Below, piece by piece: positions 1 to 12,800 of a stretch of DNA of 64,000 nt. The position numbers and the translations under genes are program-made. The notes under the pieces were generated by a model that made no database searches, had not been told where the DNA came from, and worked only from the letters and a program-made list of their open reading frames with translations. Origin of the DNA: Branchipolynoe longqiensis (Eukaryota; Annelida; Polychaeta; Phyllodocida; Polynoidae). The DNA lies in assembly GCA_030323885.1 (NCBI GenBank), contig CM059186.1:174165047-174229046 (forward strand), in the 5' to 3' direction. Each line of letters begins with the position of its first letter. Positions within the stretch are counted from its first letter, which is position 1.

Positions 1-677
1 TACATTACTTTGCGATGAGGGAACAGAGGAGCACTCAACCGGGCGGGCTGATGGGTGGGGAAAAATTCAGGTTCTGGTTGTGTGGGAGCTGTATGCTGAG
101 TAGTTCCGTGAATTGACGGTGGTGGTGCCACTTGACAGTGGCAATGTAACTCGTGCCCTCCATTTCTGAATTACCCGTGTTGTAGTGCAACATGTAGCAT
201 TTTATTAGCGGTTAATCTACGGTAATTTATTTACGTGTCTCAAAATTGGAGGGAAGTATTTTGTTCTCTTAATTTGTTGTTGTCTTAAATTTGAGGAAAC
301 TGCTCCCCCCCCCCCCCCCAACACTTTTATTTTTTAGCAGCACATTTGTACATCCCATAATGGTCAAATCATGTTGGGATGGTGCTATATCTATTTGTTA
401 CCTAGATTATGTTATACCACAAAAGGGAAAGAAATATATATATTTATTTTTTTAATTAATAGAACAAAAACGATAGGACTATATCACATATTTTCAATGC
501 CGGGTGTAAATTTATAAGAAACAATTCTATGTCTTTATTACGTATGTCCATGATTTCCAAGTCTTAATTTATGCATCGGGTAATGAGAGGACAATCAAAT
601 TACATTGACGCTTCTGGTTCAGTGGGACGCTGTATACAGACGTGCATGTTTTAACTCGGTGTCGATGTGTCTTGCAG
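1..677. other. Left edge, no coding exon recognised
   Basis: AT-rich DNA that should be the last intron of the proline-rich gene ending at 873. It contains a C14 homopolymer at about 305-318 and a short AT-rich tract near 430-460. I recognise no exon or repeat family. Confidence 0.4.
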
Positions 678-873
678 ACCGCCGGTAGCCCCGGGCTCCT
701 TCCCCGGGGCGATGGGCTGCCAGACGCCGCCGGGTCCCCCCGTCCCGCCGCCCTACCACCTCCCGCCAGCCTTCTACGGGTCCTACGGCCCCGCCGGGCC
801 AGGCCTGCTGCTACACCCGCCGCCCCTCACCCCCCGCCCCGGGCCCACCGCCGACGGGGACAAGGACTCGTGA
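678..873 (+). CDS. Terminal coding exon of an unidentified proline-rich protein
   Basis: The exon follows a good 3' splice site (tgtcttgcag, ending at 677) and its first base completes a split codon. It encodes about 65 residues to a TGA at 871-873. The peptide is rich in Pro, Gly, Tyr and Phe (for example HLPPAFYGSYGPAGPG) and ends in an acidic-basic DGDKDS tail. Third codon positions are almost all G or C, unlike the AT-rich surroundings, which supports coding. A second frame is also open across the exon but ends in an unstructured Arg/Pro run, so I prefer this one. Upstream exons lie outside the window. I do not recognise the family; it looks like a disordered C-terminal tail. The gene would converge with CEBPZ. 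Confidence 0.55.
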
Positions 874-1164
874 CAGGTGCGCCGGGCCCCTTGGGGGACG
901 CGGGGGCCGGCCGCCGCCCCAGCCCGCTAGGTGGCGCGCGGACTGCCTGCGTCTTGGACACAGCTTGCGAATAAGCCAGTATTCACGTGTGATTTAAAAC
1001 GACGAGATCCCCGCCCTCTCGTCCCCCCGCCCCCCGTCAGCCCCCCATACTACCTATCAGACACGTATCCTTCGCTTATTTGATTCCAAACATAATGGTG
1101 TTAGGTAATATGAATACAATTAACTTTTACTACGTAAGAGAGGATAGCGGTGGTGGGTTGGGAT

Positions 1165-1188
1165 GGATGGATGGATGGATGGATGGAC
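1165..1188. repeat. (ATGG)n microsatellite
   Basis: A short run of ATGG units in the spacer after the proline-rich exon. Confidence 0.8.
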
Positions 1189-1237
1189 GAGCAATTAATT
1201 GACTCCTGAAATTGTATTACAATTAAATTCACGTATT

Positions 1238-1560
1238 AAATAGGGATGAAAGATCTCTGATTTCACGGACTTGTGCGATTTTTTCTATTCACCGATTAAC
1301 TTCACAAAATGCTGATAACAGCAATTGGTTGGTTTGAATCCCATTCTTATATGACTTTAGGTGTTGCTACAACATGAAATCTAAATAAAGAGTTTGGCAT
1401 GGGTGATAATGCAATGAAAGTAAGGACAGTTGAAACCTGACTTTGGGAATTATTCCGTGATTACCTAACTGCTAATCCTATGGGGGACGTGGGGGTGGGG
1501 GTGGGGGTGGGGGTGGGAAATCCGTGTTTTCGCGGAAGTTCGCTGTTAGTGTGATACACA
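1238..1560. mobile_element. Small DNA element, GGGATGAAAG-ended family (diverged copy)
   Basis: It begins with AGGGATGAAAGATCTCTGAT and carries the family's 'TTTCACGG / TTTCGCGGAA' ends around an internal region with the ACCGATTAAC motif. A G-rich run (ggggtgggggt) sits near the right end. Related copies lie at 1911-2400, 2880-3160, 13848-14163, 19108-19424, 21241-21500 and 22714-23248. Confidence 0.5.
1384..1389 (+). promoter_or_regulatory. Possible poly(A) signal of the proline-rich gene
   Basis: An AATAAA hexamer lies about 510 bp after the TGA of the proline-rich exon on the same strand. AATAAA is common by chance in AT-rich DNA, so this is tentative. Confidence 0.25.
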
Positions 1561-1910
1561 TGGCTTGGTTCTGCTGGAACGCGCTAGGTGGCACCACGGT
1601 CTCAGCCCGATTTCCAACCTTTTTGCCAGATACTACTTTCATTCCTGATTAAATAGAAGACAGTTTTACCAACTTTATTCTTTAAGCTACAGTGACGCCA
1701 CCTAATGGAATAACGATAGGATTCCATATATGTGGTATGCGAATATGTAAGAGGTATGCGATTTGTGTGATCCCCAAAATATGAATACCCATGCGTTTTC
1801 AATCAGTCCATCCAATTTTGTATATATAGCATTCACCAATCGCTACAGGCTTGATTCAATTTGCCATCTACACAAATTACATTCACAGTTGAACATATAT
1901 ATTTACAAGG

Positions 1911-2400
1911 ATGAAATATCTCCGGGATTTCTCAGATTTCCGGGATTTTTCCTGTTGCTTTAAGTGTATACTAATACACGCCCGTCCTGATATGACCTTA
2001 GATGTTGCCAGGATGTTAAACTCCAACAACCAACCAACCAATACATTGTTTCACGCTGCAGCACCATCAGCGTATACTAATATGTGGTGCAAACGCTGCA
2101 GCACTAGCAGCATATACTACTAATGCCTTCAAACGCTGCAGCAGGGTCAGCGTATACTAGTACTACTAATACATGCTTCAAACGGCGCAGCATTATCAGC
2201 ATATACTACTAATACGTGCTTCTAATGCCGCAGCACTATCAGCATATACCGATATGTGGTGCAAACGCCGCAGCACCAGCACCAGCAGTGTATACTAATA
2301 CATGCTTCTAACGGTGCAGCACTATCAGCATATACCAATATGTATGAAACCCGACTTCCGGGAATTTTCAGGGATTCCCTGACAATGTTTCATCCCTGTA
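1911..2400. mobile_element. Small DNA element of the CAGGGATGAAAG family, with internal ~40-bp repeats
   Basis: The ends are inverted: GATGAAATATCTCCGGGA on the left and ...CAATGTTTCATCCCTG on the right. Between them are about seven diverged units of the type GCAGCACTATCAGCATATAC with ACTAATACATGCTTC. This is the reverse orientation of the 22714 copy. Confidence 0.6.
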
Positions 2401-2879
2401 TTTACATGTTTTCTATTTCATGTTGCATTCGCATGCCACGCGTATATGGAATCCTAGCTTTATTTGTGGTGATCTCATGGCGAAACACCGTGTTCTAACT
2501 ATTCACCCTATGTAAAAGTGTGGCGCTCGGTACCTGCCTACATGTACATCCGGTTGCCTCTTCATGGATTCTTTTTGGGTTATTCGATTAATATGGTCAG
2601 GTGTCAAACATAACAGTTTTGGAAGGGTTTACCTAGCATTGGCGTGGCCAAAATTTAGACATTCATTTTTTGTGAAGTTGGGATAGCTGTGAACTTCTTT
2701 CTCTTATTATTATCAGGACCACTTTACATTCAGAAACAGTAGAAAGATGAGAAACTACTTATCATGTGTTACTATTTATTAAGGTTTGTGCTCCTGTAGT
2801 TCCATGTTAAAATTGCAGTGTGATAAAAGATTCACATTTTCGAAACCAAAATACTCATCTACTTGATCCTACTTAGATC

Positions 2880-3160
2880 AGGGATGCAAGTTCTCTGCGA
2901 TTTCACGGATTTCCGCGACTTTTGATACTGACCGATTAACGTTAAGCAAAATCTCAATATATTATATATATAATATATGACTGCAATTGATTTTTTTGAA
3001 TTCCGCTCTTATGACCTTAGATGTTGGGCCATAACACTCAAGCAAGTACGGGTTGTTAGGTATGGCTGATAATATAGCCACAATAACAGTTGAAACCTAA
3101 CTTCCGCAATTCCCTGACAGTGCTAATCCTGGGGTGGGGGGAATCTGAATTTTCACGGAA
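2880..3160. mobile_element. Diverged copy of the CAGGGATGAAAG-family element
   Basis: The left end AGGGATGCAAGTTCTCTGCG is followed by the same ACCGATTAAC internal motif as the 1238 copy. The right part (CAATTCCCTGACAGTGCTAA, then TTTTCACGGAAATTTG) matches the ends of other copies. Confidence 0.5.
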
Positions 3161-4137
3161 ATTTGTCATTGGTGCCAATGTCGGCTTGATTCCTCGTTGT
3201 TGTTTTTTGTCGGAGACCACTTTCATCTCTACTCAGATCCTGGTGCACTATTTAAGCATCTATTGCTTCATAAAAGAAATCCTAAGTTAATTTCATTTTT
3301 TTTAAACCTGTTATTGTTCGAATTTTATGGTATCCAATACTTCAGTGTGCACACTAAAATTAATTTTCCATGTTTTCATTAAAATATTTTTATTATTACG
3401 GTCTTTGATTAAGTAGGAGAAACTTTAATCGCAGACAATTCGTTTTCCTCATTCCACTGCTCCTTGTACCTATTCTACTAATTTACGAGACGGAGACAGA
3501 GGTATTATATAATGGTTATTTATCTCTGATCGGAAAGGGCTCACATACGATGCAACAGGTCAATATGATATATAATAACAGGCACAGATCAATAAGTCAG
3601 ATAGATACATATAGTCATGTATGATATCAGATATGCAGAACAGTGGTCAGCTATAATGGTACAATATTGGTAACCGGCAGTCCAGAGCATTCGAGGCTTC
3701 CCCGGTCTGTGTGAGTCAAGTTAAGGACCGGGACTCAAACTATTGACCCTCTACATTTAACGGTGTGGGTGGGCGAAGAAAACGAGAGGGGTGCTGTGGC
3801 GGTGGCGGCTGCGGCAGTTCTGTTAGAATTTCGAGCGGTTTGGCGGTCGTGTGACTGTCGGGGTGGCTAACTGACCGTGGAGGAATTCCGGGAACTATAT
3901 CATGCTTGTAGCATGTCACGGGATTTCCACCAGATGGCGCCGAGAGAACCGCTGGTCAATGGAGATCCCAGCAGTCGGTCCTGGGCCTATCTATATGCTG
4001 GTGTAAGTCAGTTCGTGTGATTCCCGTCTCCGCCGAAAATTACCAATGTTACACGTAACATCCACAATGCTAAGTAAGCGAAGTAGCAAAAAGTATCAAA
4101 TCTTTAAGTTGTTTTCACTGGGTTGGATTGGAAATCA
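3161..4137. other. Spacer without recognised gene; contains a CTCF-core-like site
   Basis: No coding exon or named repeat was seen. CCACCAGATGGC at 3927-3938, followed by GCC, is a full match to the CTCF core pattern CCASYAGRKGGC as I know it. It lies between the ends of two convergent genes. Confidence 0.4.
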
Positions 4138-4490
4138 AAGGCTGCATAATCTGATGAAAGCATCACATTTTTTTAAACCAAAGCGCTTATCTAGATTTAA
4201 TCCTACATATCTAATTTATATAGCTATGCTCTGTTGGTGTCACATTGAAAGGAACACTAAGTCACTAACAGAACCTGTCACTGCTGAAGCCTATGGTGTC
4301 AGATGTTGACATGCATGCTTAAATTCATTTGACATGTTTCTCCAAAGTTGGCCATTTAAAACAAAAGTAAGTTCAAGTTCTGACGATTAACATAATGTAT
4401 TTATCTCACAAATTGACCAACTCAAAACCATCTGAGTGATACTATTCAAAATATTGCAGAAACTCAAAACCATCAAATTATGCAACTGTA
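4138..4490. mobile_element. AT-rich ~360-bp inverted-repeat element (AAAGCTGCATAGTCCGATG family)
   Basis: Left end GGCTGCATAATCTGATGAAA, right end CTCAAAACCATCAAATTATG then CAACTGTAA. It is diverged but has the standard order: ATCTAGATTTAATCCTACAT, GAACCTGTCACTGCTGAAGC and GCCATTTAAAACAAAAGT. The same family recurs many times in the CEBPZ introns. Confidence 0.65.
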
Positions 4491-4556
4491 ACAATAATCA
4501 TTTAGCTTCTCATGGTTCATATTACCTAGTTGTTAGTGGGTCTTTTTTTTACAGAG

Positions 4557-4855
4557 GTTTGTTTGTTGGAGGTTTATGCCCTGGCAATATCTAAGGTCAT
4601 CAGGATGGGTACCAATTTGTGACTGTCCACTCATGGTGATGTTATAGTGCTGCCCCACTGGGAGATCACGTTGCCATAACCATGACCCAATATCCCACTC
4701 AGTCACATTATCCTTGTACTAAACTAACCAGTCCATGTCCTATCCTATTAATGCCGAGTGCCAGGCTAGGTAGCGACAAGTATCAATTTCGTAAGTCATT
4801 GGTTTGACTCAGCCAGGATTTCAAACTCCTGACCTTCCACATGGGAAGCCGCTGC
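4557..4855 (-). mobile_element. SINE-A copy (tRNA-derived)
   Basis: A near-complete copy on the minus strand: tail GTTTGTTGGAGG at the left, body GTGCTGCCCCACTGGGAGA, and a decayed tRNA-like head at the right (ACATGGGAAGCCGCTGCG). Confidence 0.8.
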
Positions 4856-5049
4856 GTCAAGATGTTTCCAAATGGGTTTTATTTGCTGGACCGATGAGTA
4901 AGCTGTGTCTGAAAAGCAGGCTAATCTCTGCCCTCTACAGTGGCGGGAAAGTCTTAGCTGGTTGCTAGTATGTGCATGGATTTTATTTTAATATTCAGTG
5001 CAAACTAAAATGTGTCACAGGCATTCTAATTGGGATATCAGGACCCAGA

Positions 5050-5280
5050 CAGGGTGCCAACCCTTGCAGTTTCGCCATAAGGTGTATGATCTACGTCCCT
5101 ATCATCACCGTACATTGATCTTCCGGTTTTCATTTGCCAAAATTATATAAATCTTATGGATTATTGTGTCTAGAATGCAAGACAGCATTTTTATATTTTT
5201 CTGGGGCAATACCCCAAAGCCCCCAATATAACATCCCTTAAGGTCTTCCGGTTTTTCATTTTCCAATGTTGGCAACCCTG
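5050..5280. mobile_element. hAT-like MITE with CAGGGTTGCCAAC ends
   Basis: The left end CAGGGTGCCAACCC and the right end GTTGGCAACCCTG are inverted repeats of 13-14 bp around 231 bp of non-coding DNA; TTCCGGTTTTCATTTGCCAA occurs internally with a similar copy near the right end. CAGGG ends suggest a hAT-type element; no clean 8-bp target duplication is visible. Confidence 0.6.
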
Positions 5281-5632
5281 CCCAAATGTTTATTTACACG
5301 CTGGCAATGACCCGATACATATTTGATTTTCTTTGGTCACGTAAAAGCTATTATAAGGCTAAGAAATGTTGGCAGAAAAATTGCTGTTTTTTTTAGTAAT
5401 TTAAAAAAAAAGGAACAAAAAGAAACCCTACTTATAAGTACAAGCATGAAGTCTTGTATTTGAAAATATTTGTATTATTAATTTATTAAATTTTACATGG
5501 TGAGAGGAAATGTGTAACCGAATTATTTGATCTCCAAACGTTATTGAATGCAGACAACTGTTGTAGGTGTATACAATAAATTGTTACAGAAGTAGTTTGG
5601 TTTTCGTTGTTAACTTATTGGTAACTTGTGGT

Positions 5633-5830
5633 GTTGTCTGTGGTGGAATGGCTAAAGTTTTTTCCTAAGTCAGACTCCTAATCTAAAGATTGATTGTTCG
5701 ATTCCTCATGCCAATTTGGATTTCCACTGCTGTGTATAACTTACAGCATCATCAAAGGCCAGTTGCTCTCATACCCTCTTGATGTGATGTGGGAGGTTAA
5801 AAATCCTTTCTATCGACCAACTGTATAATG
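5633..5830 (+). mobile_element. SINE-B copy (second tRNA-derived SINE), old
   Basis: The head resembles a tRNA (TGTGGTGGAATGGCTAAAGT ... GTTCGATTCC), followed by GGATTTCCACTGCTGTGTAT and AGGCCAGTTGCTCTCATACC. It is the same family as the young copy at 42460-42782, here on the plus strand and without a poly(A) tail. Confidence 0.7.
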
Positions 5831-6220
5831 CTGAAAACAAGACTATTCAAACTTATCTATGATATGCAGTATAAATCTTCAAGAAAAGAAACTAGTAACT
5901 CCAGCAGCCGTTCTGTGATCGGTCTGCTGAACAAGCTATTAGAAAAAATGCTGGATTACGGAAATAACCACGTGGTTTTGTAATCTAAAGTGCTAAATAT
6001 ATAGTTCAAATGCTTATTTATCATAGCCCATTATTTTTGAGTTATTAAATATGAAATCATGTAGATCTAGACTTAGAATTGAAAGGACTATTGAAAATAT
6101 CTAACCACAAACCAAAAGGCAGATAAATAACTCACGGCAGAAAAAACACGTATTTGTATATTTAATAGGTTCACAGATAACACGCAAAACTCAACTATTA
6201 GACTTTATACAGAATGCATC

Positions 6221-6226
6221 TTTATT
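6221..6226 (-). promoter_or_regulatory. Candidate poly(A) signal of CEBPZ
   Basis: An AATAAA on the minus strand lies about 470 bp after the CEBPZ stop codon. No stronger candidate was seen closer to the stop. Tentative. Confidence 0.3.
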
Positions 6227-6445
6227 TCACTATCTTATACCGTAATACTAAATTGACATGAAACGTACCAAACACTGCTCACTAACCGACATTTACTTAT
6301 TTCATTTGCAGAAATTTACATTTAATTTGATACAAAGCGATTTCTTCTTTTGTAAATGGAATAGTCTTTGTGGGTGCTTTTGTTTGTTTGTACATTCGTT
6401 GATTAAGCGGGGTAGATTTCAGTTGCGTATAATTGGTCTTCCCCA

Positions 6446-6600
6446 TTCCACTGGAGATTGCCCTATCCAAGTAATGCCGAATGTCAGGCTAGGTAATGAA
6501 AAGTACAAATTTTTAAGTCATTGACTTGACTCGGCCAAGGTTCGAACGTCATGACCTACCAAAACAAGAGGCGGACGCTCAACTCATCCGACCATCGCTT
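6446..6600 (-). mobile_element. SINE-A fragment (head half) near the CEBPZ 3' end
   Basis: The head half of SINE-A on the minus strand, with the B-box-like segment CAAGGTTCGAACGTC and a GGCGGACGCTC head. It lies within the presumed CEBPZ 3' UTR. Confidence 0.65.
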
Positions 6601-6695
6601 CTAATGAACGCTATGCCTTTTAAAACCAATTTAAAACCGGGGGGGGGGGGTTTCTTTTTGAAAGATGAAATGATATACACTTGAAGTGATAAAAG

Positions 6696-6862
6696 TTATT
6701 TCTTCCTCTTGATCTGCTTTGCCACTCTGCTCTTGCCGCCCGGGCCCGAGCCCCCCCTCGCGCCCCGCCCGGGCCCCCCCTTCTTGCCGCCTGCCCGCCG
6801 CTTGTGGCCGGCATCCCGCATCCACCGCTCTCGGTCAGCTTCCCACTTCAATTGCTTCACAT
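6696..6862 (-). CDS. CEBPZ: CEBPZ coding exon 28 (aa 1035-1089 and stop)
   Basis: Acceptor attttccag, stop TAA at 6698-6696. It encodes VKQLKWEADRERWMRDAGHK followed by a Gly/Arg/Lys-rich tail ending KQIKRKK. KQLxWEAxRxxW is the conserved terminal motif; the basic tail suits nucleolar localisation and RNA binding. The coding strand is very GC-rich compared with flanking intron. Confidence 0.95.
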
Positions 6863-9800
6863 CTGGAAAATTAAAGCATTTGACACCCATGAACATTTGC
6901 TTAAAGCGGCATAGTCCGATAAAGCATCATATGTTCAATATCAGAACAAATTATTTAGATTTGATTCTACATATTTAACTTAGATTCCTTGGTTGGTTAT
7001 TGGAGTTTTACGTCCTAGCAAAATCTAAGGTCATTTCAGGACGGGTACCGACTTGTGACAGTGCACACTCATGCCAACTTGGTAGTGCTGCCCCACTGGG
7101 AAATCAGGCCGCCGGCACCATGACCCGATATCCCACTCATGTCAGAGATTTGGAAAATCAACTAATTGACGATACACAATTTTACCATCATGTAAACATT
7201 GTTCGCGTTTATTTAAATTTTTTAATTGGGTCTATTTACATATGTGATTATCACCATTGGATAAAATGAGTGGGAGAAAACAGCGGGCCAGTAACCACAC
7301 CATCGCTACATTATTTAACCGTCTTTCAAATGAGTGGGTGAGAACAATGGCCCAATAACCACACCTACATCGCTACACTATTTAACCATATTTCAAATGC
7401 GCGGGTGAGAACAGCGGGCTAGTAACCACACCTACATCGCTACACTATTTAACCATCTTTCAAATGAGCGGGTGAGAACAGCGGGCTAGTAACCACAACT
7501 ACATCGCTACACTATTTAACCATCTTTCAAATGAGCGGGTGAGAACAGCGGGCTAGTAACCACACCTACATCGCTACCTATTAACCATCTTTCAATGACG
7601 GTGGAACAGCGGCTAGTACCACCTCATCGCTACACATTTAACCATCTTCAAAGAGCGGGTGTGAACAGCGGGCTAGTAACCACACCTACATCGCTACACT
7701 ATTTAACCATCTTTCAAATGAGCGGGTGTGAACAGCGGGCTAGTAACCACACCTACATCGCTACACTATTTAACCATCTTTCAAATGAGCGGGTGTGAAC
7801 AGCGGGCTAGTAACCACACCTACATCGCTACACTATTTAACCATCTTTCAAATGAGCGGGTGAGAACAGCGGGCTAGTAACCACACCTACATCGCTACAC
7901 TATTTAACCATCTTTCAAATGAGCGGGTGAGAACAGCGGGCTAGTAACCACACCTACATCGCTACACTATTTAACCATCTTTCAAATGAGCGGGTGAGAA
8001 CAGCGGGCTAGTAACCACACCTACATCGCTACACTATTTAACCATCTTTCAAATGAGCGGGTGAGAACAGCGGGCTAGTAACCACACCTACATCGCTACA
8101 CTATTTAACCGTCTTTCAAATAAGTGGGTGAGAACAGCGGGCTAGTAGCCACACCTGCATCGCTACACTATGTAAGCGTATACTGACCTGCTTTGTCCTT
8201 GTTCGAGACTGCGTGCGAGCCGATCATGTCCACCCCAGACCCAGTGTTCTCGTCCATCAGATGCGCAAACTGTCAACAGAGAACATTACTATCACAGGGA
8301 GACCATGTCCTTAGTAATTACTTAATTATTTTTAAAACCGTGTAATCATCAAAGCATGACAGTAAAAATAGTGAATAGTGGTAATTGTTAGTTGATTGAT
8401 TGGTGATGGCTTAATGCCGTGTCGGAAGCAAGGGCCATATCCATGAAATATTAGCGGTATTTATTCTGTCAGTTTTGCTTAATCACACTTTTATATAGAA
8501 ATTCACACGGAAATCTGAAATGGTCAGATTTGTGTCAACTGACAGCAAAGATTATTCCGGATGCAATTTTGAAGTGGTTAAATTTGTCAAATGATAATGG
8601 TAACGGTGATTTGTTTACCCCCACATAATAGATAGCACATAAACTATAATAAACCTAAAACAATGTATTTATAAACACTGGCAGTGTAAACAACCGAAGT
8701 AATCAGCGAATCGCTTCAAGCAAAACAAAATACAGTAAAACCTCTCTAACCGACCACTTCCACAGATCGACCACTCCCTTATATAGATCGCTTTATTTGG
8801 GTCCCGAACGATCGTCCATGCAATACCATTGTAACGATAAAAAATAAACTCCCTAAACCGACCACCTCCCTAAATGGACCATTTAAAGTCGGTCCCATGG
8901 TCGGTCGATTTACAGAGGTTTTACTGTAACTTTAAAAACGAATGTAATCCATTAAGAACGCCACCTGCATTCACATTGGCAGCATGAGCACTTTACAAGA
9001 ACACTTACACTTACAATAATAACAGTTTGGGTGGTTGTTGGAGTTTTACGTCCTGACAACATCTAAGGTCATATCAGGATCGGTTCCGACTTGTGACAGA
9101 GTACAGAGTTATAGTGCTGCCCCACTGGGAAATCAGGCCATTGGCACCATGACCCAATATCCCACTCAGTCACATTATCCTGACACTGTCTAAGCTGTCC
9201 TTGCCCTATCCTATTAATGCTGAGCGCCTGGCTAAGAAGCGACAAATATAAATTTGATAAGTCATTGGTTTGACTGGACCGGGAACCAAACTCCCGATCT
9301 CCCACATTATTCGGCCACCGCGCCCGGTATTAATAATAACAGTTGGGAATTAAAATTGCTATTTAAAGATCAGGTGTTTATAAGATACATTAGGAGTTAA
9401 CCTGTAACTGTGGAAACACATTTTTTTTGGTGACAAGTTATTTATTCTGCCCATAAGGTATAAGCTCCCGTGAGGGTGCTTGTTTTCAACGCTGGACAGC
9501 TGTGATACTGGATTGGTCTGGTCCCGCACGCATGAGTGTTTACCTGATGTTTCTCGGGCCAACCTTTTGAGGTTTTGGGTGTTAGTAGTTTCTATTAGTT
9601 TTTTTTGTATTTTTCAGTTTTTTCCTACCCTGTGTATGATAACTTAGCCTACTATGTACATCAACCCGGATGACATACAGGACTGCGGGAGAGGATCCCC
9701 TTTGTGGTTTGTTACAGCATCCTTTCACCCACGCCCTGTCCTTAGATAGCGCACCAGTGTGCTCGGACATACCAGGACCCTTCAGGACTGTGACTAGGTG

Positions 9801-12800
9801 GGATGGATGTGTTGTATGCTTAGCCATTTTGTATTTCAGGGTGAATTGGATGCATGACCGTGGCCTGCCCAGTTCTGCTTTGGTTTGTGCCAGTACACAT
9901 ACTCAGACGGACTGCGCCCTATGGTGATAGTCATTTCGATTTCCTTAGTACGTAGGAGGGCTAATTTCTATTGCAATAGAAATTAATCTCAATATATACC
10001 TATTATATTAAAAGTTGAGACTTATGCAGAGATAGAAATAAGCGAAAGAAATTTCACTTGTCCACCAGACAAGTCTGGTGTGACTTTCACTTGTCAGTCT
10101 GAATTTTCACTTGTCCCGGACAAGCGGACAAGCTCTTATTTCGAACACTGACAGTGGATATTGTGGTAAAATACGCAACTCACTTCGTCAGCTGCAGCAA
10201 ACAGGCCATCCAACCTGCAACAACAGAAAAAACATTATTGGCGTACATGGAAATTACATTTACATTTTATTAAAGTAATATTTAAAAGGCCACTGTTCTG
10301 ATTTCAAAATAAAAATACAAAGTAACAAGAGTTGTTTATTGCTTTACGTTCTAGCAAAATGTAGGGTCATATCAGGCCGGGTCCCGACTTGTGACAGTGT
10401 ACACTCATGGTGACTTCATAGTGCTGCCCCACAGGGAGACCAGGTCACCAGCACTATGACCCAGTCACATTATCCTGATATTGTGTTAACGAGTACTTTT
10501 CTCATCCTATTAATATCAAGCACCAGGCTAGGTAGCAACAAGTATCAATTTTAAAAGTCGTCAGTTTGACTCGGCTAGAATTCTAACTCCCAACATTCCG
10601 CACGGGAAGCCTGCGTTTTACGGATTCTGATCAGAGAACTAGTTACAGCGGAGAACTCTTCTCTTACCCGGGGTTAGCCCGCTGGTCCTTGGACACTTCT
10701 TTGCGACCCCTCTTCGAAGGGGGCCCATCCTGCAGCTCCTGCTCATCCGCATCTTCTTCCATGGCTCTCTTCAACTCCTTCCCAGTTAGCTCACCAAACT
10801 CGTCTCCTACAGGGGAAAGACGAGAGGCACATGTATATATATAATTGCAGGCTGTAGTGTAGGATTTCAGATTTCATGGGAAACACTTTTTGGGTTCCAT
10901 GCCTGGTACTCATGGGAACCCATGGGTAACTGTTTTTCGGTTCCGTAAAATTGGTGATGAGTACCCATTCTTGAAACAGTTAATTAAATTTAATAGGAGT
11001 ATATTTTGGACACACCTGTCCTTGTTGTGGCTGTATTATCGCCCATGCTGTATTATCGCCCACGCTGAGAGTGCGGCAAAGGTGCAGTATGGTATCGGTA
11101 TACTCTGATTGTGCTGCGATATTGCAGTGGTCTTAAAAATATCATATATCCTCGAAATCGTGGAGATTTTCCATACACAAATATAAGTCAACTTCGAGGG
11201 GTATTTTTGAAAGAAATATCTGGAATTAGGCCTAACCCAACTATAGGTCGAGCTTCATTTTATTTACTGACAAATTTAACTTCATTCATACAGTAACACA
11301 TGCACAAATATTCAACAAAATGACAACAACACTGGTCACTCAAAAACCTTCAAAGTCAGACTCGCCATCAGACTCCTCCAGTAACTGCAGTACCTGCTCA
11401 TGACTAAGAGCATCACTGTAATATTCCAGTGACCAGCGTCAATGTCAATGTCCTCAGTTATCATCACTGATTGAGACTCATCTTGCCATAAGATGTCGTC
11501 CTGGGTGCCATCGATGCTCCCTCGGGGGCTATCGCGAGTATAAGACAACCTCAGAATAGGAGATTCTTTTGGTTGTAAATTTCCTCGACTTATATTCGAG
11601 TATATATGGTTTCTAACATATTGGCATACCGTCGTCTGAGAAGTCAACATCCTCTTCATTAAATCCAGGGCCGTCGTCCTCCTCGACGTCCGATTCGTTC
11701 ATCACAGCCTCGAACTCGTCACCAAGGTCACCAAAGTCAACCTCCTCGTCCGACAGGTCGTCCACGTCGCTGTCCTCGGCGTCCTTTGACTTTTTCTTCT
11801 TGCCCTTTCTCTTTTGCTTCTCCAGCTCTCTGTCAGGGGCATGCAAGTTAGATTAATTACAAGAATAATACAAAAAAAAATTTAAGAGAGAGAAACAGCG
11901 GGATAGAAAGAGAAAGAGGGTGGGGAGACGGAGAAGGGGAGAGGGTATATAGTGGTCAGCATTTCGATGTGCATGCCAAAATTAATTTTACATGCGTTTA
12001 CTTCAAATGACACCAAAGTTAGCCATTCATAATCAGTTGTTCCAAAATAAAAGTAGGCAGATATTAACGATTGACCTAATATATTTATCTCTAAATATGG
12101 CAAAAACTCAAAACCATCGAACTATGCAACTTTAATTTTTAATGTTCCTAAAGGGAGAAACCACAAAAAAAAACAATTAAGAGTAAATACACTAGTAGCT
12201 TAGTTGCAGATGTAGGTTAAAATCTAAATAGATGCTTTGGTTTTGAAAATATGATTTCATCTGATTATGTACCTTTAAGAAGAAAAAAGTAGGTCATCAC
12301 ATGGAAGTGGAACCATTGTATCACAAAGTTACCAGAGATAAGAGGTTACCACCTTACCCTGCAAAGTCCAACTCCCGCTTTCCTTCCTCCATCAGTCCCT
12401 TTTCGAATGTGTCTGAAAATACAGATTGGGGTTTTACGTCCTGGCCACGTCTGTTGTCATATTTCCATGGGTGTCACCAGCACCATGATACGGTATCGCA
12501 CTCAGTCACACTATCGGATCCAATCAATCCCTGCACTATCTTAATAAATGTCCAGCGAGAGGCAAGGCAATAGTAAGCTAGAGACACATATTTTGTAAGT
12601 CTTGTTTGACTCGGTCGGAGATCGATCCCATGACCTCCGCTAAGTAGCTGTTTTTTGTGTGTTTTTTAGTTTTAAATCCTGGCAACATCTAAGATAACAT
12701 CAGGACAGGTATTGATTTGTGACTACGTACTCATGGTGACTTTATAGTGCTGCCTCACTTGGAAACCACGTCTCCGGCACCATGACCTGATTTCCCACTC

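Noticed and set aside
7262..8168. CRISPR-like regular array
   Set aside because: There are no unique spacers; whole 67-bp units repeat head to tail, which is a minisatellite in a eukaryotic intron.
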